From: Variovorax sp.
GTDB taxonomy: Bacteria; Pseudomonadota; Gammaproteobacteria; Burkholderiales; Burkholderiaceae_C
Direction: 5' to 3'
Assembly (NCBI GenBank): GCA_028292835.1
Contig: JAQGLP010000246.1
Span: 1-7,845 of the forward strand
DNA length: 7,845 nt
The translations under genes and the position numbers were made by a program. Numbering within the stretch: position 1 is the first letter of the stretch; every line of letters begins with the position of its first letter. The notes under the pieces were generated by a model, which saw only the letters and a list, made by a program, of their open reading frames with translations, was not told where the DNA came from and searched no databases. Below are positions 1 through 6,553 of this stretch, piece by piece.

Positions 1-3000
1 GAGCACGTCCTCGATCGGCGGTACCGTGGCCCCCAGCGCCTGCCAGGGCCCGCGCCATGCGCGCGCCTTCGCGCCCAGCGCGCCACCGTAGGTCTGGATA
101 TAGACGACGGTGCCCTTGCACACGTCGCCGGTCCCGGGCGCCGGTGCGGTCACAGGCCCGGGGACCGGCGTCATCGCCGGCGGCGACGGCGCCACCGCCG
201 CCATCCGCAGATCGCCTTCGCGCCTGCCCAGCCCCCTGAGCCACGTCACGACCGGCCACGGCTCGGGCACGGTGCCGCTGCAGTTGTGCTGGGGTGCCGT
301 CTGCCCGCTGTAGTCGCGCCCCCAGTAGCGCGGCGCGCACGGCGGCGCCTGCGCGGGCTGCAGGCAGTCGATGCCGTTGCCCGTGTCGAGCAGGCGCGCG
401 CAGGCCGGCGCGCGCTGCTCCACGGCGCCTTGCGCGCAGGCCTGCCTGGCGTCGTCGACGATGCGCACCGACAGCCGGAACTTCGTCATGAAGTTGTCGC
501 TGCCCTCGCGGCACAGCAGGTCGCCGGTGCGCAGCAGATCGGCCGCGAGCAACGCCGACGCCTCTCCCGGCACGGCACCGCCGCGCAGGCGCGCCCAGCG
601 CTCGGTGAGGTCCTTGAAGGCGACGTTCTCGGCGCGTTCGGTTTCAGCGCGTTGCACGCGCCAGCTGTCGATGCCCTGCCAGGCCGCGACGCCGAAGGTC
701 GCCGCCGTGCCGAGCCCGACCGAAGCCGTCACCGCGCCGGCCCTGAGCACGCGGGCCTGCAGCCGGCTCATCGTCCCGATCGCGGTGGCGGTGGCTGTCG
801 TTGCAGGGATGGCGGGGGCGGCAGGGTCGTTTCCAGCGCCGGCCACCGGTCCGGCCGGCCGCGCGGACTGGGGTTGGCCATCGTCCGGAACGAACAGCCC
901 GATCGTTCCCAGCGCCACCCGGTCGAGCAGCTCGCCGTCGAGCCGCGAGCCGATCTCGGCGCCCAGCTGGAAATAGCTCTCCCACTGCGCCTCGTCGAAG
1001 AACTGGTCGGTGGTCGGCTGCTGCGGAAACAGCGGATTGGCCGCCTTGAAGTTCACCAAGTCGACCGGCAGCGAGGCCGAGACATTGGGCTTGACCAGCA
1101 CGATCTGCCCGGTGGCGCCGTCCGCGTAGCGCACCTGCGCCAGCGCGAGGCAGGCCTGGCTGGTGATCGACGCCAGGTCGTTGAGCGACCCGAAGGCATC
1201 GAGCGGCGGCCAGTCGGCGCCGGGGTACGGCTTCATGAAGGTGATTTCGGCGTTCAGGTCGATGCGGGCGCGGCGGATCAGGTTCTCAAGGTCGCAGAAC
1301 CGGTAGTCGGGATCGGCGCCGCAGTCGGCAATCACGATCAGCGCGGCTTGCTGGCGCAACAGCGCATAGGCACCGGTGTTCTCGAAATGCCCGCCGTCGC
1401 TCAGGTACCAGTGGGCCGAGCTGCTGCCCGGAAACGTGCCGAAGCACTCCATCAAGAGAAAGCGCGTCTTCATGAGCAGGGTGCTGCCGCGCGCGGCCGC
1501 CCCGCGCTGCAGCAGGCCGGCCTCGGCGCTGTTCCACCAGTAGCCCAGACGCAGTCCCGCGAACACCGACAGCGCGGCCAGGCCGCGGTGGGTCATCCGC
1601 CCGAGCCCGGAGGCGACCGCCGCGCCCGAAATGGCCGTCCAGGCACCCAGCGTGAGCACGCTGTCGCCGTGTACCCGCGCCCAATCGGCATTACCGGCCT
1701 GCATCCACCCGAGCGGCCCGACCGTGAACGGCAGGCCCTTGCGATCGCGGTTGAACAGCCGCTGCCGGGTGTCGTGCGTCTGGTTGATGCAGGCGTTGAT
1801 CAGATGCACCGGACCACCGCGCGCGTGCGGCGCATAGCGAAGCTGGGAAATATCGTCCCCGGCGTCCACCTCCCCCACCGGCACCTGGGGCAGCGCGAGC
1901 CCGGACACCTCGTCGGTCGGCGCGCCGCCCAGGCGCCCGGCGTTGGCCGCGCCCAGGTAGCCGCGCACGATGCGCGCCCGGTAGAACATGTGCAGCGACG
2001 ACAGGTTGAGGAAAGCGAGGTTGCCCCCGGTCACCAACGCATAGCTGCCCACGATCACGAAGAGGGTGCCCAGCCAGACCCAGCCGCGAGAAAAATCGAG
2101 CCCCGCCGGCGTGAACACCGGCAGCAGCACCGCGGCGTACACCACCCCCATCCACCACGCCGCGAGACAAAACGCCAGCGCCAGCCCCAGCAGGCTCGCG
2201 AGCGTCAGCAACAGCGCCTTGCCGATGCCGGGCCGCTCGTGCTTTTGCGCCAGCAGCGTGGGCAGCACGGCGCGCAACATCGCCGCCAGCACCAGCAGCA
2301 CGGCGCCGTAGGAAGCGCGTTGCCCGCGGCTGTCGGCCGCCATCCACCAGGCGCTGCGATCGAGCACGCCGAGCATCGCGATCAGCAGCAGGGTCTTGAG
2401 CACCGAGGCGAGCGCGTCGGTCAGCCTGTTGCGCATTTCGGTGGCACTGCGGTGGCGGCTGCGCCACAGCACCCACAGCAGCGCGACCACCCAGCACAGC
2501 GCGAACGCCACGAACACCGGCGTCAGCCACAGCGGACCGCTGAAGCGTGCCACCAGCATCGGGCCGATCCAGCAGGCGCCTGTGCCCAGGGCCGTCCAGA
2601 GACCCACCTGCATGAGCATGGCCGAGGAGGACGGCCGGTCGCGCACCGACCAGTAGGCGCAGGCCAGCGCCACCGAGGCGACCAGCGGCCCCACCGCGGC
2701 GAACCAGAGCGTGGGCAGCCGCGTGATCTCCTGCACCAGCAGGCGCATGACTTCCTGCGCGGACAGCGCGGTCGCATCGACCACCGCGTCGCGCGTCGCG
2801 GTGTCGAGGTCGACAGCGCGAAACACGCCATCCCACAGCAGCAGGTTGAGGGCGGCAAGCACCATGCCGACCAGGCTCGCGGCGATGGCGAGCTCGATGT
2901 GGGTGCCCAGCAGATTGCGCAGGTAGAGTGCCGCGGCAAACAGTACGTCGCCCAGTCCCCCCGGAATCAGGTAGCGGCCGTTGCCGCGCAGCCACCCGCC

Positions 3001-3303
3001 GAAGCGCACGCGCTCGACGTGGCCGAACGCGCGCTCGATCTCGCGCACCTGCTCGGCCGATGCCGCCCCGCCGCACAAGCGGCCCAGCGTCGCGCCGACG
3101 TAGCCGCCCCCCGAGACGGTGGACAGCAGGTCGAACCGAAGCAGCTGCCGGTGCGCGGCCAGCGCCTTGAGCAGGCCCAGGCAAAAGGTCGCGCTGCGGA
3201 TGCCGCCGCCCGACAGCGCCAGGCCCCAGGGCCGCTCGCCGCCGTCGGTGCCGTGGAGTGCAGTGCGACGCGTTGCCACCAGTTGTCGAATGGTCTCGTC
3301 CAT
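1..3303 (-). CDS. Patatin-like phospholipase with multiple membrane helices (partial, 3' end beyond left edge)
   Basis: Predicted membrane-bound serine lipid acyl hydrolase of the patatin family. The frame is open for 1101 codons from the ATG at 3303 to base 1 with no stop. Residues 31-38 are SGGGIRSA, the glycine-rich oxyanion loop followed by the conserved Arg. Residues 61-70 are STVSGGGYVG, with Ser64 the likely nucleophile. Residues 635-642 are SDGGHFEN, with Asp636 as the second member of the catalytic dyad (DGG motif). Between Ser64 and Asp636 lie about eight hydrophobic segments, near residues 138-156, 199-218, 230-251, 259-280, 298-314, 332-350, 363-394 and 408-426. A Pro/Ala/Thr-rich linker (about 815-843) precedes another helix (about 855-875), then a tail with seven cysteines (931, 956, 968, 980, 989, 1008, 1062), which suggests an exported disulfide-bonded domain. 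A GGGAG ribosome site precedes the ATG. The natural substrate is unknown. The patatin call is firm; topology is inferred by eye. Confidence 0.9.
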   Translation of the reverse strand, partial: MDETIRQLVATRRTALHGTDGGERPWGLALSGGGIRSATFCLGLLKALAAHRQLLRFDLLSTVSGGGYVGATLGRLCGGAASAEQVREIERAFGHVERVRFGGWLRGNGRYLIPGGLGDVLFAAALYLRNLLGTHIELAIAASLVGMVLAALNLLLWDGVFRAVDLDTATRDAVVDATALSAQEVMRLLVQEITRLPTLWFAAVGPLVASVALACAYWSVRDRPSSSAMLMQVGLWTALGTGACWIGPMLVARFSGPLWLTPVFVAFALCWVVALLWVLWRSRHRSATEMRNRLTDALASVLKTLLLIAMLGVLDRSAWWMAADSRGQRASYGAVLLVLAAMLRAVLPTLLAQKHERPGIGKALLLTLASLLGLALAFCLAAWWMGVVYAAVLLPVFTPAGLDFSRGWVWLGTLFVIVGSYALVTGGNLAFLNLSSLHMFYRARIVRGYLGAANAGRLGGAPTDEVSGLALPQVPVGEVDAGDDISQLRYAPHARGGPVHLINACINQTHDTRQRLFNRDRKGLPFTVGPLGWMQAGNADWARVHGDSVLTLGAWTAISGAAVASGLGRMTHRGLAALSVFAGLRLGYWWNSAEAGLLQRGAAARGSTLLMKTRFLLMECFGTFPGSSSAHWYLSDGGHFENTGAYALLRQQAALIVIADCGADPDYRFCDLENLIRRARIDLNAEITFMKPYPGADWPPLDAFGSLNDLASITSQACLALAQVRYADGATGQIVLVKPNVSASLPVDLVNFKAANPLFPQQPTTDQFFDEAQWESYFQLGAEIGSRLDGELLDRVALGTIGLFVPDDGQPQSARPAGPVAGAGNDPAAPAIPATTATATAIGTMSRLQARVLRAGAVTASVGLGTAATFGVAAWQGIDSWRVQRAETERAENVAFKDLTERWARLRGGAVPGEASALLAADLLRTGDLLCREGSDNFMTKFRLSVRIVDDARQACAQGAVEQRAPACARLLDTGNGIDCLQPAQAPPCAPRYWGRDYSGQTAPQHNCSGTVPEPWPVVTWLRGLGRREGDLRMAAVAPSPPAMTPVPGPVTAPAPGTGDVCKGTVVYIQTYGGALGAKARAWRGPWQALGATVPPIEDVL

Positions 3304-3315
3304 GCCACTCCCGTC

Positions 3316-3331
3316 ATATTGCGTGCAATAT
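3316..3331. promoter_or_regulatory. Perfect inverted repeat upstream of the phospholipase gene, candidate operator
   Basis: ATATTGCGTGCAATAT has two perfect 7-bp arms around a 2-bp centre and begins 13 bases upstream of the phospholipase ATG. On the minus strand it overlaps a weak -10-like hexamer, GATATT (3327-3332), with TTCCTT 17 bases further upstream as a poor -35. A two-fold symmetric site over a promoter is typical of an operator, but no binding protein is known. The promoter assignment is speculative. Confidence 0.45.
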
Positions 3332-3407
3332 CGCCGATTTGGCGCAAGCAAGGAAGTTCGATTTCGCTACACCCGTGATTGGCGAGGTGCTGACCATCGA
3401 GCAGCCA
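3331..3407 (+). repeat. Direct repeat copy A, between RES toxin and phospholipase gene
   Basis: This 77-bp stretch matches 4679-4757 in the same orientation with eight substitutions and one 2-bp gap, about 90% identity. The copy ends three bases before the complement of the toxin stop codon and lies directly upstream of the phospholipase start, so it occupies almost all of the 107-bp gap between those genes. Its ends carry a 9-base imperfect inverted repeat (TCGCCGATT at 3331-3339, GATTGGCGA at 3377-3385) that can pair fully in plus-strand RNA only with two G-U wobbles. No transposase or integrase is next to it. Confidence 0.85.
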
Positions 3408-3410
3408 TGG

Positions 3411-3884
3411 TCATGGGTTGAACAACCGGTTATCGAACTGAAACGTCATGCGCTCGACCGTCACCACGATCGAAGCGAACTTCGCATGGTCGGGGTTGAG
3501 CATCAGATTCGACTCGCCCGGCTCCACTGCCGAGGGCACCCACAGGCCAAGCGAGGCGCCTGAGGCCCGCCAGCGAATACCAGCATCCTGCGTCCAAGGC
3601 TCGTCATCGCGCCAGTTGGCCGGCAGGTTCTCCAGCGTGCGCACGTCGAACAGCACGGCATCGTCGGGCAGGTCCAGCCGGAGCAGCGCCTGATTGCGCG
3701 GCTGCACGCCGTTGCAGTGGACGCGCTTCTCCAACTGGCACAGCGCACGGCTGGAGCCCGCGTAGACGACGGGCTGGCCATCCGGTGGGGTGCGGTGCCA
3801 GCGCCCGGATTCGAGCGTCGAGCCGAAGGCGAGCGTGGCGAGGGTCAGGCCCTTGGTGCTGCCGATGCGCCAGACCGACGGCAT
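3411..3884 (-). CDS. RES-domain toxin of a Xre-RES toxin-antitoxin module
   Basis: This 157-residue protein matches the usual length of RES toxins, which in characterised members degrade cellular NAD+ and halt growth. It opens with VWRIG, has ESGRWHR at 25-31 in place of the common GGRWN, VVYAGSS at 39-45 and LCQLEKRVH at 48-56. Arg28, Tyr41 and Glu52 fit the conserved Arg/Tyr/Glu active-site set of this family. The C-terminal part contains ALLRLDLPDDAVLF and WRASGASLGLWVPSAV, also typical of RES proteins. The chosen ATG overlaps the antitoxin stop by one base (TGATG), and since no strong ribosome site precedes it, translation is probably coupled to the antitoxin. The frame extends upstream without a stop, but that part lies inside the antitoxin gene and shows no family resemblance. 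His30 where Asn is common is a mild deviation; activity is unproven. Confidence 0.88.
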   Translation of the reverse strand: MPSVWRIGSTKGLTLATLAFGSTLESGRWHRTPPDGQPVVYAGSSRALCQLEKRVHCNGVQPRNQALLRLDLPDDAVLFDVRTLENLPANWRDDEPWTQDAGIRWRASGASLGLWVPSAVEPGESNLMLNPDHAKFASIVVTVERMTFQFDNRLFNP

Positions 3885-4462
3885 CAGACGACGCCGCCGT
3901 ACTCGATCGCGTTCAGGATCTGGCGGACCTTCGCGCCGCCGAACTCGTTGGTCGCGTACTCCACCGGGGCCTTGCCGTCGAGCAGGTCGTGCGGCTTCGT
4001 CATCCACGTGGCGCCCTCCTCACCGAACACTTCGGCCGCGCGCACGAACAACTCGCTCTGGCGCAGCATGCGCTCGGTGACGGCGGCATCGAGCGGCGTG
4101 TCGGGCTGGGCGCGAGAGAGCGTCGAGGCGCTCAAATGCAACGCGATGAACAGGTCCTTCTTCTTCTCCAGTCCGGTCGCCGCGAACCACTGATGAAGCG
4201 CCGCCGCCGGCAGACTCCTGGACGCCCAGTATGCGGCTGCGTCGCGATTCAGAGTGGGCGCCTCATGGTGTGCCAGCGTGACGAAAAGGCGCTTCTTGCT
4301 GCTGCCGAGCGCCGACTCGGCGGCCACCTTGGCGGAGAGGGTGAATGCATTCTCAAAGACATGCTCGAACTTCTTCGCCATGACGACGGCAGTGTCCAGC
4401 TGTGAGGACGGCAGGGCCGGGGCGGGTTTTTTGGCAGAGGCCGCAATGGAGTGAGTCTTCAT
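3884..4462 (-). CDS. Xre-family antitoxin with MbcA/ParS/Xre toxin-binding domain
   Basis: A 192-residue DNA-binding antitoxin expected to neutralise the RES toxin encoded immediately downstream and to repress its own operon. Residues 1-30 are a Lys/Ala-rich, poorly conserved lead-in. Residues about 83-118 (SLPAAALHQWF through LSASTLSRAQ) form the Xre-like helix-turn-helix region. Residues 133-192, including RAAEVFGEEGATWM, KPHDLLDGKAPVEY and ILNAIEYGGVV, match the C-terminal toxin-binding domain of MbcA/ParS/Xre antitoxins. It is somewhat longer than the usual roughly 150 residues. The ATG at 4462 follows GAGGAA, which gives an unusually short ribosome-site spacing of two to three bases. The frame stays open upstream to 4831, but the added part has no resemblance to the family and would run through the operator-like sequence, so the shorter start is preferred. 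Met28 is an alternative start without a ribosome site. Confidence 0.87.
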   Translation of the reverse strand: MKTHSIAASAKKPAPALPSSQLDTAVVMAKKFEHVFENAFTLSAKVAAESALGSSKKRLFVTLAHHEAPTLNRDAAAYWASRSLPAAALHQWFAATGLEKKKDLFIALHLSASTLSRAQPDTPLDAAVTERMLRQSELFVRAAEVFGEEGATWMTKPHDLLDGKAPVEYATNEFGGAKVRQILNAIEYGGVV

Positions 4463-4480
4463 TTCCTCACGATAGCACGC

Positions 4481-4508
4481 TTGCGAACGCAATGTTTCAG
4501 CGTTGCAA
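4481..4508. promoter_or_regulatory. Candidate autoregulatory operator of the Xre-RES operon
   Basis: TTGCGAACGCAA (4481-4492) is an inverted repeat with 5-bp arms, and TTGCAA at 4503-4508 adds a second symmetric site. Together they form a longer imperfect inverted repeat, TTGCGAACGC against GCGTTGCAA, separated by nine bases. The site starts 18 bases upstream of the antitoxin ATG, where Xre antitoxins of this class normally bind to repress their operon. No clear sigma70 promoter is visible; TATCGT at 4471-4476 on the minus strand could be a weak -10. Its role as operator is inferred from position and symmetry. Confidence 0.45.
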
Positions 4509-4678
4509 ATGCACCGTTTTGGCGCCGTGGGGTAACGTCCCGGGTCAGCCGCCCCGGGGGAGGCCGGCTCGACAAGCGCCGTGTCCTGGAGCATCGATGC
4601 GCTCACGTTGGCACTGCCTCGGTACACAACAGCACCTTCGATCGGGCGTTTCACTTGGCACGGCCCCCTCGACCCCCC

Positions 4679-4757
4679 TCGCCGATCTGGCCCAAGCAAA
4701 GACGTTCGAGCTCGCTCTACACCCGTGATCGGCGAGGTGCTGAGCATCGAGCAGCCA
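4679..4757 (+). repeat. Direct repeat copy B, upstream of the antitoxin gene
   Basis: This 79-bp partner of the copy at 3331-3407 lies 216 bases upstream of the antitoxin start, so the two copies bracket the whole toxin-antitoxin operon and its promoter region. Similarity starts and stops abruptly: flanking bases do not match. This copy has a perfect 9-base inverted repeat, TCGCCGATC (4679-4687) and GATCGGCGA (4727-4735), near its left end and past its middle, with a small palindrome CGAGCTCG (4707-4714) between them. It contains a 2-bp insertion (CT, near 4717) relative to the other copy. Confidence 0.85.
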
Positions 4758-5054
4758 CGCACCACCCACCATGCGCTGGCGGCAGGATCTGAAGTGATGG
4801 ATGCTGACGCGACCGGCTGCAGAATCCTCACCGTCGGGAAATCCGGGACGTGGACGCTTGCTTATTTCGCTGAAGTCCAGTCGAGCTTCCGCTCAGGCCC
4901 GAAGCGGTTGCTGCTGTGGCCAATTCGAATGATCGTTTTCAGCGAAGCCGTCTTTGATGCTGCGATGTCGTCATGAGCGCGATTACCGCGACCGTCAGCG
5001 CGAACGGTGACGGCATGTTCGCTCAAGCCGGCTTCTCCAGGGCTTGACTCCCCC
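4758..5054. other. Intergenic stretch without a recognisable gene
   Basis: No reading frame here resembles a known protein on either strand; the short open frames lack ribosome sites and family motifs. Two weak hairpins lie downstream of the dehydrogenase remnant on the minus strand. One is CAAGCC/GGCTTG (5024-5029 and 5041-5046), containing the palindrome AAGCCGGCTT. The other is CCGTCA/TGACGG (4992-4997 and 5008-5013). Neither is followed by a T-run, so terminator function is uncertain. Confidence 0.5.
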
Positions 5055-5303
5055 TCAGCGCGCGAGCAACACGATCTTGCCACCAGCGTTGTTCGACTCC
5101 ATGGTCCGGTGCGCTTCGACGATGTCGTCGATGCGAAAGACCCAGCTCGGCGCAATCGCCAGAGCGCCGCCACCCACCTGGTCGACAAGGTGCTGAAGCG
5201 GCATCGCCATGAAATCTGCAACGTCACCGGAATACGTGGTGAGCAAGACACCCGTGGGGATGGCATCCATCGGCGCAAATTCGGGTATCGACCCGCTCGT
5301 GGC
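5055..5303 (-). pseudogene. 3' remnant of a zinc-type alcohol dehydrogenase / quinone oxidoreductase
   Basis: About 83 residues closely resemble the extreme C-terminus of medium-chain NAD(P)-dependent dehydrogenases/quinone oxidoreductases, which normally have about 320-340 residues. Recognisable pieces in order are SGSIPEFAPMDAIPTGVLL, TTYSGDVADFMAMPLQHLVD, VFRIDDIVEAHRTMES and NNAGGKIVLLAR, ending at a TGA at 5055-5057. The N-terminal catalytic part and the Rossmann nucleotide-binding core (GxGxxG) are missing. Upstream of 5303 the frame continues to an ATG at 5405, inside the end of the oxidoreductase gene, with no family resemblance, so no functional start is evident. It lies in the same orientation 83 bases downstream of the Old Yellow Enzyme gene, so it was probably the second gene of that operon before an internal deletion. 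The product would be inactive. Confidence 0.75.
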
Positions 5304-5386
5304 TTTGGCGGCACAAGGGCGCCTGGGCTGACCCATGGCCCGCACTCGTGCAGGTCGGCGTTCCTGGCAAGTTGCGTGAGCGTCAA

Positions 5387-6553
5387 TCATTGCGCGGGCG
5401 CACATCGCCCAGGCGCCGTTGTTCGAGCAGCTTGGTACGGCGCGTAATCGATGTAGCCCTTGGCGCCACCACCGTAGAACGTGGTGTGATCAGGCGTTGC
5501 CAGAGGCCAGGCGTTTTGAAGTCGCGCGACCAGGTCCGGGTTGCTGATGAAGCTCGTGCCGAATGCGGAGAGGTCGATAACGCCTTCGGCAATCATCTGC
5601 TCCGCACGCTCACGTGTCATGCCACCCGCCAGGATCACCGCAGTGTCGGGGAGGTGGCCCTTGATGGTGCGCAGAAGGCCGCCGAAGCCTGACTTCGGCG
5701 CTCCCTCCATCGTGGTGTCACCCACCGCGAAGCCGGATTGATCCATCAGATGGACATAGGCAATTCCCCTGGTGCCCAAGGCTTGCGCCAACGCGCTGTA
5801 TGTCTCGTCGATCTCCGGATAGAGGGGCATGTCGAAAAGCTGCCCATAGGGCGAAATCCGAATACCGACGCGGTGCGCGCCGATTCGGGCAATCACCGCA
5901 TCGACCACCTCCAACGTGAACCGCAGTCGATTGGCAAGGTTTCTGGCCGAGTACCGGTCGTCGCGATCGTTCACCAGCGGATTCATGAACTGCTCAAACA
6001 GATAGCCGTTGGCGCCATGGATTTCGACGCCATCGAAACCGGCTTCGACGGCGTTGGCTGCTGCATGCGCAAACTGGCCCACGATACGTTCGACTTCAGC
6101 CGTGGCCAATTGGCGGGGCGCCGGCGGATCAACCAGGTTCGGGACGCCAAGCTCGTCGTATCCAAACGCTTTGGCGCCTTCTGCTTTTTTGGAACTCGCG
6201 CTGACCGGGACCTGGCCGTCCTCTTGAATCGAGGGGTGCGACACCCGGCCCACGTGCCAGATCTGGGCAAAGATCCGGCCACCGACCGCATGGACGGAAT
6301 CTGTCGTCAGTCGCCAACCGGCGATCTGTTCGGCAGTGAAGATTCCCGGGTTGAAAAGATAGCCTTGACCTTCACGCGAGATGGGTGTGCCCTCGGTCAC
6401 GATCAAACCCGCCGTGGCGCGCTGCGCGTAATAGAGCGCAACCCGTTCGTCGGCGACGTCGGCCGGGGCGCGCGAGCGGGTCAGCGGCGCCATGACGATG
6501 CGGTTTCGAAGGCTGGTGCCAGAAAGATCGAAGCTCTCAAAAAGGCGGTTCAT
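5387..6553 (-). CDS. Old Yellow Enzyme family FMN-dependent alkene reductase (NemA-like)
   Basis: A 388-residue TIM-barrel flavoenzyme predicted to use NAD(P)H to reduce activated C=C bonds (enones, maleimides) or nitro compounds in the cytoplasm. It begins LFESFDLSGTSLRNRIVMAP. Family landmarks are PLTRSRAP (Thr25 near the FMN), YYAQRATAGLIVTEGT, IWHVGRVSHP (96-105), VEIHGANGY (177-184) with His179 and Asn182 as the substrate-binding pair and Tyr184 as the proton donor, VILAGGM (307-312, FMN phosphate) and FGTSFISNPDLVARL (331-345). His/Asn, rather than His/His, marks it as the classical rather than the YqjM-like type. The C-terminus is odd: after GYIDY, where relatives stop within a few residues, about 18 unrelated residues follow, perhaps from the deletion that broke the next gene. 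The LysR gene is divergent, 180 bp away, and is the likely regulator. The ATG is preceded only by a weak GGAA. Confidence 0.92.
   Translation of the reverse strand: MNRLFESFDLSGTSLRNRIVMAPLTRSRAPADVADERVALYYAQRATAGLIVTEGTPISREGQGYLFNPGIFTAEQIAGWRLTTDSVHAVGGRIFAQIWHVGRVSHPSIQEDGQVPVSASSKKAEGAKAFGYDELGVPNLVDPPAPRQLATAEVERIVGQFAHAAANAVEAGFDGVEIHGANGYLFEQFMNPLVNDRDDRYSARNLANRLRFTLEVVDAVIARIGAHRVGIRISPYGQLFDMPLYPEIDETYSALAQALGTRGIAYVHLMDQSGFAVGDTTMEGAPKSGFGGLLRTIKGHLPDTAVILAGGMTRERAEQMIAEGVIDLSAFGTSFISNPDLVARLQNAWPLATPDHTTFYGGGAKGYIDYAPYQAARTTAPGRCAPAQ

Noticed and set aside
1691..3184. Open frame of about 497 codons on the minus strand within the phospholipase gene
   Set aside because: It lies in another frame of the same gene, is extremely Arg/Ala/Gly-rich, and shows no family motif or ribosome site.
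286..3378. Open frame of about 1030 codons on the plus strand opposite the phospholipase gene
   Set aside because: Its product is a low-complexity mix of Arg, Ala, Gln, His and Pro with no domain. It is the expected mirror of GC-rich codon use in the real minus-strand gene, which has catalytic motifs and membrane helices.
3331..4757. Integron cassette or insertion sequence interpretation of the repeat-flanked unit
   Set aside because: No integrase or transposase and no attC core sites or terminal inverted repeats of a known element were seen; the repeats are direct.
4463..4831. N-terminal extension of the antitoxin frame by 123 codons
   Set aside because: The extension crosses the probable operator and repeat copy B and resembles no protein; the ATG at 4462 has a ribosome site and fits the family better.
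4581..4976. Plus-strand open frame of 131 codons covering part of repeat copy B
   Set aside because: No clear ribosome site and no recognisable family. It overlaps the repeat, whose other copy has no equivalent gene.
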